Source: Eutypa lata
Taxonomy: Eukaryota; Ascomycota; Sordariomycetes; Xylariales; Diatrypaceae
Direction of reading: 5' to 3'
DNA: 64,000 nt
Assembly: GCA_022661535.1 (NCBI GenBank)
Contig: JAKULF010000016.1
Span: 248,001 to 312,000 of the forward strand
Shown: piece after piece, positions 11,362-22,414 of the stretch
Layout of the letters: each line of letters opens with the position of its first letter
Numbering within the stretch: position 1 is the stretch's first letter
The notes under the pieces: generated by a model
What the model was told of the DNA's origin: nothing
Seen by the model: only the letters and a program-made list of their open reading frames with translations
Databases searched by the model: none
Position numbers and translations under genes: made by a program

Positions 11362-12234
11362 TATAGCTTGATATTGGTGTTGGTCGTATTACCGCGAGAG
11401 AGGGCGTGCGAGAAGGAAGAGGAAAGCGAGGATAGAATTGACGGTGACGAAGTTGCAATTGAGGTAGCTGTTATGATTATGTTGATGTAGAAGTATTGGT
11501 GATACTAGAGTTATAGGAAGTAGGTAGGATAATTGGTAGAAAGACACTGTTTCTGAATATGAGGGTGGTATCGTAGAAAAGTGTGTTGTTTACAGGAAGT
11601 GTTGATGGAATACTAGATTCCTGAATGTTTCTTAAATACCTAAGGTTTAGGAAATTGTGCTGATCTAGTCAGACAGTAGGATAATAAGACCTATGTGCTA
11701 TCTGCACTCTACTAGCAATATTTAACGAACTGACTTGATGGCAGTACAATGTGATCTGTGATTGGCGAATATTACCATTGATGTTACTGGCCACAGGAAA
11801 CAGAACAATATTAAGCTTATACTAATCCAGGTAGCATACAATAGGAAGTGATTAGATTTGTGATGGCCAATGCGTAAGACGTCGTGCCATTATAGTGGGA
11901 GAAACAATAGGAAAGGCAGGCACTGTGTATTTCCGCCTAGAGATTAACATCACAGTGCTGTGGGATTGAGGTTTAGAGAAGGCTTAGTGAGTCGTGGTAT
12001 AGGCAAGGCACTAAAAAAGGGATGGATGAATATAAATACAGATCGTTAATAGTTGTGTAAGTGTGCAAAGGCTTAATCAGTGTTGTTATCACATGCTTTC
12101 GTTAGTGCTATGAAGTGGATGAAGTCCTGTTTTACATGCACGCTGTAGCTGGGCCATAACGATCAAATTTCCTTCAGAAGTGATTGTATTCTTCACAGAT
12201 GAGTCTAAGTATTATCAAAGACTATCTCAAGGAC
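11362..12234. other. Intergenic, nothing recognised
   Basis: Lies between the promoter of the F-box/ankyrin gene and the 3' end of the amidase gene. No open frame longer than a few dozen codons looks coding. No repeats were noted. Confidence 0.5.
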
Positions 12235-13797
12235 TCAAAGCAGCCCTGGTGGTGCACGCCTGGCCCCTACTATCACCTCCACACCCCTGGCGAGCTCTAG
12301 TAGGTGTTGTTCCTGGTACTCCAACCCAACGAACTGTATCCCAACAGGAAGACCATCATCAGTGAACCCGGCTGGGACAGTAACCGCCGGGAGACGCGTC
12401 TGGCTTGCGAGGAACGTGTTTGTTGGGAAGCCGTCCTCTTCGAAGCGCCCGTTTGTTGCATCTTCGAACCGGGGTGGCGGGACCTGGACATCGGGCAACG
12501 TGAGGGCATCAAGGCCTAAGGATGCGATGAGGCAGTCGATCTTTCGCTTGAACTCGTCTCGTTGCAGTAGTCGATCGACGTACGTGGGATCATCCATCGG
12601 ATCCAGGGGGCCGTGGGCAATTTCGCAGACTAGGTCTAGGTATGGCTTAGGTGGGTCTTTTGGCATAATGTCCTTAATATCTTGTGGTAGATGCGGCTTC
12701 GTCGCTAGGAAAGAGTTGATATCGCTGCGTGAGCGCAGGAGATATGTTTGGGTGTAGCTCAAATAGTGGTCGAGATTCTCAATGTGGACATCTACGAAAG
12801 TCGTGCCCGCATTGTGTAGCTTGCTCATGGCTTCGGATACTACTGTATTCACAGCTTTACAATAAGGGTTTGAATCCGGCCCGAAGCGCTGCCTCACAAC
12901 GCCTATCTTGGCTTTCTTGATTTTCTCCGGTCCCTCCTCGAGATTCGCTGCGTAACTACCACCCTTAGGGAGGCCCATTGCCGCAGCTGTTGCCGCAAAG
13001 CCTGTAAATTCATCCCGTGGGTCAAAGCCCACCATACAGTCCAACATCAGCGCACAGTCAGTGACTGTCCTCGCCACTGGCCCGGGTGTGTCCTGGACTT
13101 TGATGAGCGGGCAAAAGCCGGTTCGAGAAACAAGGCCAGGTGTTGCGCGTATGCCAACCAGGTTACAGAAAGAGGCCGGGACTCGAATCGATCCGCCCGT
13201 GTCTTCAGCTACGGCTAGTATCGCGAAGTTGGCTGCGACCGCAGCAGCTGAACCTCCCGAAGAGGCGCCGACATCATGGCCGAGATTGTAGGGGTTCTTC
13301 GTGAACTCGTAATCGGTCGCGCCGTTCGCACTGAACCATACAGCTGCCCATTCTGCCATGGTGGTCTTTCCGAGGATCACGGCCCCAGCCTCCTTTAGCT
13401 TCGTGACTACGAATGCGTCCTCATCTGGAACGTTATTTTTCGCTACAGCTGATCCGTAAGTCGTCACTATTCCTTTGGTGTCGGCCTGAAGAATGTTAGA
13501 CCCCCCAACCTAGAACACATGCGGACAGGGGCTTGGCGGCACCTGGTCTTTCACTAGCACTGGAATGCCATGAAGCTTCCCCTTAAAGGTTCCGGTCTTC
13601 TTGAAATACGCGTCTAGTTCGACAGCGTCGTCCATTGCACTAGCTGATATAGCCATCGTGGAGTTGACACGCGGGCCAGCCTTGTCCAACTTTTGGATGC
13701 GATCGAGGAACGCCGCTGTTAAATCCTTCGCAGTGTAGTCGCCGCGCTTCAAGCCATCATGGGCTTGGGCGATGGTGATCTCCCTAACATCCAACAT
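12235..13797 (-). CDS. Amidase signature family hydrolase (2 exons)
   Basis: Exons 13797-13543 and 13485-12235 give 501 residues, a normal length for the family. The 57 bp intron has a GTGCCG donor and a TCTAAC branch point, and the join restores GIPVLVKDQADTKGIVTTYG. The Ser-cisSer-Lys catalytic triad can be placed: Lys83 in LVKDQ, cis-Ser160 in GASSGGSAAAVAAN, nucleophile Ser184 in DTGGSIRVPA. The C-terminal segment (LPAVTVPAGFTDDGLPVGIQ) is also typical. The enzyme hydrolyses an amide or carbamate to acid plus ammonia; the substrate cannot be read. No signal peptide. It is transcribed away from an NCS1 permease across a GATA-rich promoter, suggesting uptake and nitrogen release from one small nitrogenous compound. 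Confidence 0.9.
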
Positions 13798-14608
13798 CTC
13801 TAAAAATGGACCCTTGGCTTCTCGTTAAGAATAGAACTAGGCGATTGAACTATATGAATTCCAGAGGTTGAGACTATTATACAACACCTATCTAACGGTT
13901 TAAAGTGAACGAATGATATCACTAAAGGGCATGTCCTCAATCCGTCCTCATTCGGAGCCGAATGCAACCCAGATTAATAAGCCTTCTCTATCCTCGTATA
14001 TTCATGGTAGATCACTAGCATTATACATTGGGTTAGATATGCCATGGTGTTTCCCCACCTGGTCATTGAATTATTCGGGAGCTTTGCTGTCGGGCCCGTT
14101 ATAGATGATTATCTATCCAATCAGCCTACGTATATATAGTCAGATAGTGTTGACTTATCAGAAAGGGGAGCGTTATCTTTAAACCTTATCAGACGGAAAT
14201 CATCTTGGGCTACGGACATGTCCGCTCATGACAAGGATATACACTGGTTTGCAATCTGGGACTTATCGCATTCCTTTTCCCGAGGTAGTAATTGAAGTAC
14301 ACAGAATTTAGATGTCAATGTCTATCTAGTGAATAATTGAATAGCATTATAGCCTTATCTCGCTTCGAAACTATAGTCCCCCGCTATCTAATAGCCAGGA
14401 CCATGTTCCTACCCACGAGCCAATGAGAAGAACCCCATTTCGGAGATCGACGACTGCAATCGATATTTTATATATGATAGTCGGCGACATCAATACGGAT
14501 CGCTTTTTGCGCGATGATGTTTCAGCCTTCCATCCGTTTCCTCAATTTTGAGTGACTGCCTATTGAACATCGGAGTCTCCGAGCGAAGTCGTCCTATCAT
14601 CCATCGAA
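13798..14608. promoter_or_regulatory. Shared amidase/permease promoter with a cluster of GATA sites
   Basis: Eleven matches to HGATAR (either strand) lie in 491 bases: 14109, 14142, 14155, 14173, 14186, 14263, 14322, 14355, 14384, 14475 and 14594. About two to three would be expected by chance in the 811-base interval. HGATAR is the site of AreA/NIT2-type GATA factors that activate nitrogen catabolic genes when ammonium is scarce. Sites are seen in the sequence; their use is inferred. Confidence 0.6.
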
Positions 14609-16307
14609 ATGGATTTCCTACGGCAAAGAACATCACGGATCCGAGAAAAGGCGGAGGGGAAAACACGTGTGGCGGGGTGGGTCTTGCCGAAGCAGCAAAC
14701 ATCTTTTGCTCCCGATGGAACGTGGACGAATGTCGACTTGGATGTGACGCCCCCTGACCGGCGAACATGGACGGCCGTGTCGGTCTTGGGTTATTGGGTA
14801 TCGGATATTGTAAGCCTTCCTAGGACAACGCATATCCAACTATCCTAGTAGCTAATATAGATGAATTCAGCTATCGGTCCAAAGTTGGCAAATCGGTGCC
14901 TCTGTTCTGGCCATTGGATTGACCTGGAGGGAGGCGGTATGGTGTGTCATTGTCGGCTCAGTGATTATGGGATTCTGTATAGCCTTCAACGGCGCACCGG
15001 GAGCCTACCTCCGAGTCCCCTTCGCTGTTTGGATTAGATCGGCCTTCGGCTTCCACTTTTCTAAATTCCCCGTGGTGTGCCGCATGATCACGGCTCTGTT
15101 CTGGCATGCCATTTTGACGTATGCAGGGGGTACTGCACTCACAGTCATGATCTCTGCCATCTGGCCTAGTTACCTCGATATTCCCAATCATCTACCCGCG
15201 AGTGCCGGCATCACTAGTCAGGGGCTCCTCAGCCACTTCCTGTTCTGGTTGATTGAATTGCCGTTGCTCACCATCCCTCCTCATAAACTCAAGTGGTTCT
15301 TTGTGTTCAAGGCCTTCATCACTATAACGGCTGCTGTGGGCACGACGATCGCGGTCTGTAAGATGGCGGGTACTTCAGGGGATATTTGGGATCAACAGCC
15401 GAACGTCTCTGGGTCGACCCGAGCTTGGTTGATAGTGTCGACGTTGACTGCACAAACGGGCAGTTGGTCGACGGTCGGCACTAATATTTCCGATTTCACG
15501 CGGTACGTGAAGAAGCCTCGAAACACGTTTTACCAGACCGTGTTCTTCCCCTTTATCTGCTTCTTCATCGCCATCCTGGGTATTATCAGCGCCTCGGCTT
15601 CCAAGGTCCTCTACGGAGAATACATATGGGATCCTGTGACGCTCGCCAGCAAATGGACTTCACCGGGGGGCCGTGCTGGTGCGTTCTACTGTGGGTTAGC
15701 TTGGATGGTGGCCCAGATGGGAGTCAATATATCAGCGAACATCATATCGGCGAGTAACGACCTGGCTAGTCTGTTTCCCAAATACATCAACATCCGTCGC
15801 GGTGCCTTGCTTGCTACCATAGTCGGTGGATGGGTCCTGGTCCCCTGGAAGATCGTGACGAGTGCAGCAAGTCTACTGAACTTCATGTCGAGTCTTGGGA
15901 TATTCCTCGCCCCTATCATTGCTATCTCAATTGGAGATTACTGGATGGTTAAGCAGAGACGTGTACAGGTGTCCGCCCTCTATACACCCCATGGAAGATA
16001 TCGCTATCGATATGGTTGCAACTGGAGAGCAGGCTTGGCTATGCTTATTAGTATCGGACCGACAATGCCAAGCCTCGTCCACAATGTTAACTCATCTATT
16101 GAAATAGGAGGCGCTGCGTACATCGCGGACTTGGTCTGGTACTACGGGTTCTTCAGTGCACTGCTAGTGTACGTTGCTCTAAGTAAGATCTGGCCGGCCA
16201 AGGATAGTCTAGTATCACAAGGGGAACTAGAGACTATTGAGGGTATCGAGGGTGACGTTGAAGCAATTAAGGAAATATCGGACGACATCAAGAAAGATGA
16301 TAAATGA
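14609..16307 (+). CDS. NCS1 family nucleobase/allantoin-type permease (2 exons)
   Basis: Exons 14609-14809 and 14871-16307 give 545 residues. The 61 bp intron interrupts the first transmembrane region; the join reads YWVSDILSVQSWQIGASVLAIGL, matching the NCS1 pattern. Other hallmarks are NVDLDVTPPDRRTW at the N-terminal gate, LTWREAVWCVIVGS in TM2, GAPGAYLRVPF, and TGSWSTVGTNISDFTRY in the substrate region. About twelve hydrophobic segments are present, followed by an acidic cytoplasmic tail rich in Glu and Asp. The family (Fur4, Dal4, FurA-type proteins) imports uracil, allantoin, uridine or related compounds with protons or cations at the plasma membrane. The substrate is unknown, but the divergent amidase suggests an amide- or ureide-like compound. 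Confidence 0.9.
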
Positions 16308-17269
16308 ATAAGGGATATGAATCTTTTAAACTGTATTTAACCGTTATGATAAACCTTTTAATGTTATAAAGTATATGATATTCCATTATAAGTTTTAAAA
16401 GTCATTATAATAGTCCGCACCCGATTCAGTATTCTACGAGTTTGGCAGTGTTGAGGACTCTAGATATTCAATAGATCAATGATAAGAAAGCGGTATTTAT
16501 CTAACGACGTGTAGGTGAGCCTATGGACCTATATAGAAGGCAGAGATCGCTTTTGTTCACCTGTCAACGTAAATACAGGCAGCGCTGAATCGCCAACTCT
16601 CGTTCGTCGACGGCCCCAGATATATGCAACTACACATAATTGTGATATATTTAAGCTGCCAGGTTCCATGCCAGCGCTGCTTCTACAAGTGGCCGACAGT
16701 CTTTAAAAGGGAACGTTTGTCACTTAGGTCAAAAACCGGTAAGCCCTAGATACGCAACTTAGATCAGAACAATACAATATATAGTGATCCCTTATATTTA
16801 ACAGAGGGCCGGCCATAAACACCGATGGGTTTTCATCGGTTACCCATGGGTACCATCCCCGATTCTTATCACTCCCCTCGGTAGTTGTGCATGTTCTGTG
16901 GCTATAATGACTAAAGCCTAGAAAATGAATAACTAGATAGAATAATCCCGTTCCATTTGCGCCCGATAGAGTATTTGATATGCGCTTAGGGACCCCAATA
17001 TCTTGTCGACATTGTTGCGTAGGTGGATGAGTCTACTAGTGGATTTGCATACTGGCATAAGTACTGCATCAGGTCTGCGACTAACAGATCCTTAATTAAG
17101 ATCTCTTCACCTATGATTTTAACACAGAGATGACCAGCCAAAACCTTTCCAGAAGTACCGCAAGACTATGTCCAAGCCCGATGTCATTTGTATATTCTAT
17201 GACGACCGGCTGCACGCTCCGCCGAAATGCAGATATTAGGCCCGCATAACTGGTGTACCCAACATAAGC
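16308..17269. other. Intergenic between convergent genes
   Basis: Nearly 1 kb with no supported gene, tRNA or notable repeat. It holds the 3' ends of the permease and of the interrupted minus-strand gene. Confidence 0.5.
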
Positions 17270-18439
17270 TCAACGGCGGATGACCACAACATCTTCGCTT
17301 TCCAGCATCATGGGAACCGTCGGTGCTGATGGCCAACGCTTGAAGACAGCGTTACCCTCGCCAAATAAGTGGTCTAGCGTCACGTACGTCCACCAACACC
17401 CGGTTTGTCGCAAGCTAACGTGGTACTCCCTGCCGGGAACAAGCCTATGGCCTGGGAGCTCAGCCGTCCGGGTGGCCCGCTCATGCGGCGCGAGCGCAAG
17501 GAACTGCTTCCGCGATCAGCCACGCGCGCTTCCGCCGGCGACGGGTGTGGTGAAGAGAGGTGCGTGGCTAATGAGATCCTCTTGGGTCTCCTGGTCGACT
17601 ATGGAGAAATTCTGCACGTTCGGGCGGTCGGCTGTGATGCGGGCGCGTGGGTTGGTGACTTCACCGGGGGCCTTGAGATGGGGTTGGTCTCCGATCGTTT
17701 TCACTATGATGGGCTGGTTGCTGGCATTTGTAATGGTAATGTGTATGACAGGTGATGATGTTTCAGACGTGGCGCCGTCCTCTCCGTCCGAAGCATGGAC
17801 TTCTTCTCCTAAGGACAAGCTGATCGATAGTTTTGGTGGTATGGGTATTTCTGACACGACAGTGAATGTCTTGGAGCGTAATGGACCACACGAAACGAGT
17901 GTTTTACGTTCAGAAGGAGGCAGTTCACTGTGATCCTTCCATGATTCGTGAAGGCCCCCCCACGCCCACCAACGCACGCCGAGATACTTGTCACGCAGTC
18001 GTAGGTGGTACTTGTGCTCTGCTTGTACGAAGGTGCGAAGACATGGTGCAGCATGCAACGGCACAGTTTGTGTAGCGCGGTCCCTATGCTGAACGTCGGT
18101 AGGAAGTATAATGAATGACTCGGAATCGACGGTTCTGAGAGCAACCTGCTGAGCCTGGGCTTGGTCTGTGTTGTTGTGAGGACGGCGGACGATCTCCCCA
18201 GTAGCCTCGTCGACCAGTTGCACAAGGCCTTTGTCTAGCGCTACTGGAAAGTCAAGCACGGAGCCAGTCTTCAGGAGTACGAGATCTCGAGAATCTCGCT
18301 CGTATTCAGCGCTTCTGCGTATGTTTAAGTACAGTTCAAAGGGTACAACCCCTGAAAGGTCAAAAATAAGCGGGTGGTTATTGCCTTTGAAGCCAACCCA
18401 GATCGGAAGCTCTTGACTGTCAGTGTTAGCTGCAGCCAT
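17270..18439 (-). pseudogene. Unrecognised protein gene interrupted by an in-frame TGA
   Basis: From ATG 18439 the frame runs about 307 codons to a TGA at 17518-17516, then stays open in the same frame for another 81 codons to TGA 17272-17270. The part after the first stop is clearly protein-like: KQFLALAPHERATRTAELPG, GREYHVSL, then GCWWTYVTLDHLFGEG and a VVVIRR end. The part before contains WVGFKGN, a Val/Leu-rich beta region, YLGVRWWAWGG and IHITITNASNQPIIVKT, suggesting beta-sandwich domains. No signal peptide or membrane segment follows this ATG; the open frame further upstream is judged 5' leader. Possible explanations are a nonsense mutation, stop-codon readthrough, a 36-base intron (GTCGCC to GGAAG) or a sequencing error. 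I do not recognise the family. Confidence 0.6.
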
Positions 18440-19129
18440 AGAGACAGGAAATTGGTGATGAAAATAATGGAAAGTCCTCGAGATTGTAAAGACAAACAGG
18501 CAAGTTGTGTAGAATATTGCACTTTCATATCCCCCCAAGCCCCCAAAGATTTCTGACTGCTCAGAAAGTGGTATTATATGAAGATAGGTTTGTGACGTCA
18601 TATCATCGTCCTGAATGATCAGGTAAATGCAATGGTCGTACAAAAGTTCGCAACAACGTATATTGGCAATATAATCCCGATTTTGTTTCTCGTTCACATT
18701 AAGCATCGAATCGAATATATGGAAGTCAGATCAGATTTTATTCTATACTTATTATAAGAACTTCCACACTTCCGCAACTACAGTGAACCAGCCACAAGGC
18801 AGAAGCACAGCCCTTGTTTCAGACCCCCTATCATAACTCGCAATCGCATAAGTAAGGCCACTAAGAGAGCCTTAGCCCACTCTGCATTCAGGGCTATTGA
18901 TCGCAATTGAATAGCAATTGAATATGTTAATTTTTCCTCATATGAATGTTTATAACCACCTCTGCCTAGTCCACATTTGCAGAAAATTTGTGGTGACGGC
19001 GCTCCCATCGGGTCTCACATATTAAATTCATCTATGCGGAAAAGCACACCCAATGCAGTATCAAACCATCTATGATATTAAGGGAAAACACGTGTTAAGG
19101 AAGACTTAGTACCAACTACACGACACAAC
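18440..19129. other. Intergenic, nothing recognised
   Basis: Contains the presumed promoter and leader of the interrupted gene and the 3' flank of the GPI-type protein gene. No other coding signal was found. Confidence 0.5.
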
Positions 19130-19927
19130 TCAGAGGAGTAGTACTATAAGACCCAAGCCTGAAATAGTTGCAATCGAGCCCATCAGCGATGTGTTCAGCC
19201 CCCACCTCGAGGCGTCAGAACAAGGGTTGCCGGCACTACCACCACTTCCCTCATCGGTAGCATCAGCATCAGCGGCGTCATCATCACCGCCACTGCCATT
19301 CTCGCCCCCTCTCGTCGCTCGCTTGCAAACAGCGCCGTCATCCTCATCATCCGCCGCCGCCGCTGTCGTAGTCATAGTCGCCGTCGCTGTCATCGCTGTA
19401 TCAAGCTCCGTGATAGTCGAAGTGATGACGCCTCCGCTCGTGAAAGTCGTGGTCCTCGTCTTCTTTTCCGGCAGCTTGTCGACGCCCGACGTGATCGTGA
19501 CCGCCGTGTTCCAAGTATCATCCGTGAAGGTGATGTTGGTAGCATCAATCACCGGAGACCCCTCGGAGTACGAGCAGACGGTCTCAGAAGAAGCTGAGGA
19601 AAGAGGATCAGCCGTAGTAGCCGAGATCGCGCAACTCCAATCATGGTCCAGCTCGACGGATACTGTTGCCGGGCCGTAGATGAACGCACGATCTTCGAAC
19701 ACGCCGTTCGCGCACGCCGAGTCCCCGTTGACGCATTGGAGGTTAAGCGTGGTGAGCCCGCCGTCATCTTCGTCGGCGACGGCTACTACTGACGCGTGGA
19801 TGAAGTCGCCGCTCGCAGTCGAGACGTACGGGATCAGCAGCGTGCTCGTCACGACCTCTGTCGTACTTTTGGCGGCAGCGGAGGCCAGGCCAGCGAGGGA
19901 TAGCAGTGAGAAGCCTACGGCTGGCAT
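19130..19927 (-). CDS. Secreted Ser/Thr/Ala-rich GPI-type cell-surface protein
   Basis: A single exon of 265 residues if the ATG at 19927 is used, which puts a signal peptide (VGFSLLSLAGLASAAA) at the very N-terminus; an in-frame ATG at 19954 lies upstream. The mature part has a cysteine-containing N-terminal domain (LQCVNGDSACANG, DHDWSCAIS, ETVCSY). Then comes a long Thr/Ala stretch (TAMTATATMTTTAAAADD), a Lys-Arg site that Kex2 could cut, and a Gly/Asp-rich linker. It ends in small residues plus a hydrophobic tail (ISGLGLIVLLL), as in GPI-anchor signals. Probably a cell wall or plasma membrane mannoprotein. Function unknown. The opposite strand has a long open frame caused by biased composition. 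Confidence 0.75.
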   Translation of the reverse strand: MPAVGFSLLSLAGLASAAAKSTTEVVTSTLLIPYVSTASGDFIHASVVAVADEDDGGLTTLNLQCVNGDSACANGVFEDRAFIYGPATVSVELDHDWSCAISATTADPLSSASSETVCSYSEGSPVIDATNITFTDDTWNTAVTITSGVDKLPEKKTRTTTFTSGGVITSTITELDTAMTATATMTTTAAAADDEDDGAVCKRATRGGENGSGGDDDAADADATDEGSGGSAGNPCSDASRWGLNTSLMGSIATISGLGLIVLLL

Positions 19928-21544
19928 ACCGCCTCGGCTTTCGTGATGGAACATCGGGTAGTCTGGGTTTCTAGGCTTATGGTATGCGTGTGTGACTTTT
20001 TTCAATATCTCTAATTATACCAATCGAATCTAGACGGACGACTTCTGTGATGAGCTTCGCTGCTTCCTTATTTATATACACATTAAACTAGGTATGTTGT
20101 GAGGTTCTGCTGTGTGATACTGCTAGAGATAGGGTAGCCGTGAAGGAACTATATTTATTTATATTTGAGACCGTCCTGATTTGATCGGCAGTATTTGTGA
20201 GGACCCCTGGTTGGTATGTTCTCGTCTGTTCTGCGAATTTCATTGGCGTATGGCTCAGCGACCCCTACAGCTGACACGTTTGGGTTGAATGCCGGCATGC
20301 CAAGACTAGAGCTGAGGCCTAGTTACATATAAAGCATCTGAAAGGATTGGGCGGGATACGCCGAAATCCCACTTGACAGATCGTAGCTTAGCTACATACC
20401 TAGGATAGGTATGCATCTATAGTGTTATAGTAAGCGTATCATCCTTCTCACGGGCCGTGTTAAAATCTCCTGAGACCACCTATCCTTTATAAGCCCTTGG
20501 TGCTGATCTTAGCATCAAGCAAGGTTATAATGACGGGAAGTAAAATGGAAAACATTTGTATAGTGTGATTTGGGATAATTTTACTACCAAAGGCATTCAT
20601 ACATTGTTGTGCGATCGATATGCTGCTATGCTATGATATCAGCGATGTCGTGATTTTATCTGTGCGTGACGCTGATAATCAACATCTAACAGGACGTCTA
20701 ACTAACCAATAATAAATATTAACTATATCCATTTGTGCTTTGGTTAAGCATCCCGAATCTTTACATGCTATTATATATTGCCCGAGTTTTTACGAGGGCT
20801 ATTATGCCAACCCCCTTTTTTTACAGCAAAGATGAGAAAGAAATTACCGCATAAAGAATTACCATTCATAAACAATTTTTATAACAATCCTTCTTTTATT
20901 ACGTAACATCTCTGCTTTTAAAGTAATTAATGTACTACCTACTAGCCACCTACAAACCTACAACCTCACCATCTAAGTAGTCAGCGTAAAGAAAGTCACC
21001 TGCAGCTTCAAAGCTAGATCGTCGAAGCTAGGTAATCAAAACGTACGCACCTACAGCTTATAAACCTACAACTTACAAACCCAGAACCTACAAACCTACA
21101 GACCTAAGTGATCAAAGCGTATAAAAGGTTATCAAGCCCTTCAACAAACCCACAACCTACAACCTACAGGCCTGCAAACCTACAGATCTATAATTTACGG
21201 ACCTACAAGCTAGGAAAATACGGCGCCGAGCAAAGAATAGTATTAAATGAGACCGAAATATTATGCTACTTTATAAGACGAAATCATACTTATTGTCGAA
21301 ATATTTTTATGCCTAAATAGTGAGAGAAGTATGGTTACACGGCCACACTTACTTCGCCCTTAATATTGCGTTGTCTACCTTGAAATTAAGCCCATGAAAT
21401 CGCGTTCACCTTTACGCAAAAAGACACGATTAAAATACAACGAAAGTTGACCTAATATGTTTTCCCCTTCCTTTGCTATCATGTTTTGAAGTTCGTCATA
21501 ATTACGAGTGTACCTCAGACCAGCGACAGCTGACAATCACCTAA
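19928..21544. other. Intergenic, 1.6 kb, with a degenerate CCTACAAA minisatellite
   Basis: No gene is supported. The right third (20935-21215) contains irregular copies of CCTACAAA; the rest is featureless and moderately AT-rich. Confidence 0.5.
20935..21215 (+). repeat. Degenerate (CCTACAAA)-type minisatellite
   Basis: Repeated variants of ACCTACAAACCTACAACC and ACCTACAGACC appear about fifteen times with irregular spacing. The copies are not in register, so this is an old, decayed tandem array or repeated local duplication. Confidence 0.7.
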
Positions 21545-22414
21545 TCAAAGGTGCCGCCGCACGCGACGCTCACGTGTCGGGGGAATGGTACTATTAAACC
21601 CACAGCCGGCTGTCACGCAAGAGGAGACAGTGTGAATGTATCTAATCTCGCCAGACTCAACCCTAAACATATGGCTATCGGGCATGTTCTGATCGGGAAC
21701 GGAGCGGTCGAGCCCCGGGAATCCTAGAAAAATGTCGACAACACCCATGACCTCGTCAACAACATAGCGACGATCAGTGACGACGAGGGTGGAGGGTAGT
21801 CCGGCGGCAGTGCACGAGTCGCCGGTCATGTTGAGCGGGGCGGTAGAGGCGCCGCCCTCGAGACGCGAGCACGGGGTGCCGAAGGGGACCTTGACGCTCT
21901 CGTTCTTAAAGCGCTCGAAATAGGCGTCACCCGCAGCTTGTATGACCTCGCGCGAGTCGCGCAGCTCCTCCGGGATGGGATCCCAGTTCTCCTGCGCGTT
22001 CCAATAGAGGTATCCCGTAGCGTTGAAAGCCCAGTCGCCCGCATCGGTGACGATGGACTCGATCTGCTTGATCTGGTGGTCCTCCGTGTACAGGATGCGC
22101 GTGCCGATCACGTAGGGATGCGCGTCCGACGCGTCGATGATCTCCGTGAAGCTCGCGCAGTTCTCCGCGTCGTGGATGCTGCGCTTGTGGTCGATCGTGA
22201 TTGGGATGGTCAGCTGCCCCTTGGTGATGTCGGCCGGCTGCTCGTTCTCGGTGTATGACAGGTTGCCGACCGATATACCCGTCACCAGGCTGCTGTCGCC
22301 GCTCGCTTGCGCTGCTACGTATGCGTCTGTGGCCTCCGTGAGGAATTCTAGTGTGCAGTGGGCGGACGCTGTCGCGAGGAGCGACAGTCCGACGGAGAGC
22401 GTAGGGCTGACCAT
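21545..22414 (-). CDS. Secreted DUF8021 family protein
   Basis: A single exon of 289 residues starting at 22414, where the ATG directly precedes a signal peptide (TLSVGLSLLATASAH). Frame upstream of this ATG is open but contains a poly-T tract and looks non-coding. The mature protein follows the pattern of the fungal DUF8021 group: CTLEFLTEATDAYVAAQASG near the N-terminus, NLSYTENEQPADI, DHKRSIHDAENCASFTEII, then GDWAFNATGYLYWNAQENWD, GTPCSRLEGG and RRYVVDEVMGVVDIFLGF. It ends close to two cysteines (SSCVTAGCGF) and a basic tail. Cysteines suggest disulfides. Such proteins are common in the secretomes of plant-associated fungi; the biochemical role is unknown. Several N-glycosylation sequons are present. 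Confidence 0.8.
   Translation of the reverse strand: MVSPTLSVGLSLLATASAHCTLEFLTEATDAYVAAQASGDSSLVTGISVGNLSYTENEQPADITKGQLTIPITIDHKRSIHDAENCASFTEIIDASDAHPYVIGTRILYTEDHQIKQIESIVTDAGDWAFNATGYLYWNAQENWDPIPEELRDSREVIQAAGDAYFERFKNESVKVPFGTPCSRLEGGASTAPLNMTGDSCTAAGLPSTLVVTDRRYVVDEVMGVVDIFLGFPGLDRSVPDQNMPDSHMFRVESGEIRYIHTVSSCVTAGCGFNSTIPPTRERRVRRHL

Noticed and set aside
19191..19946. Plus-strand frames of 162 and 88 codons opposite the GPI-type protein gene
   Set aside because: They mirror the Ser/Thr/Ala-rich coding strand; the minus strand has the signal peptide and GPI-type tail.
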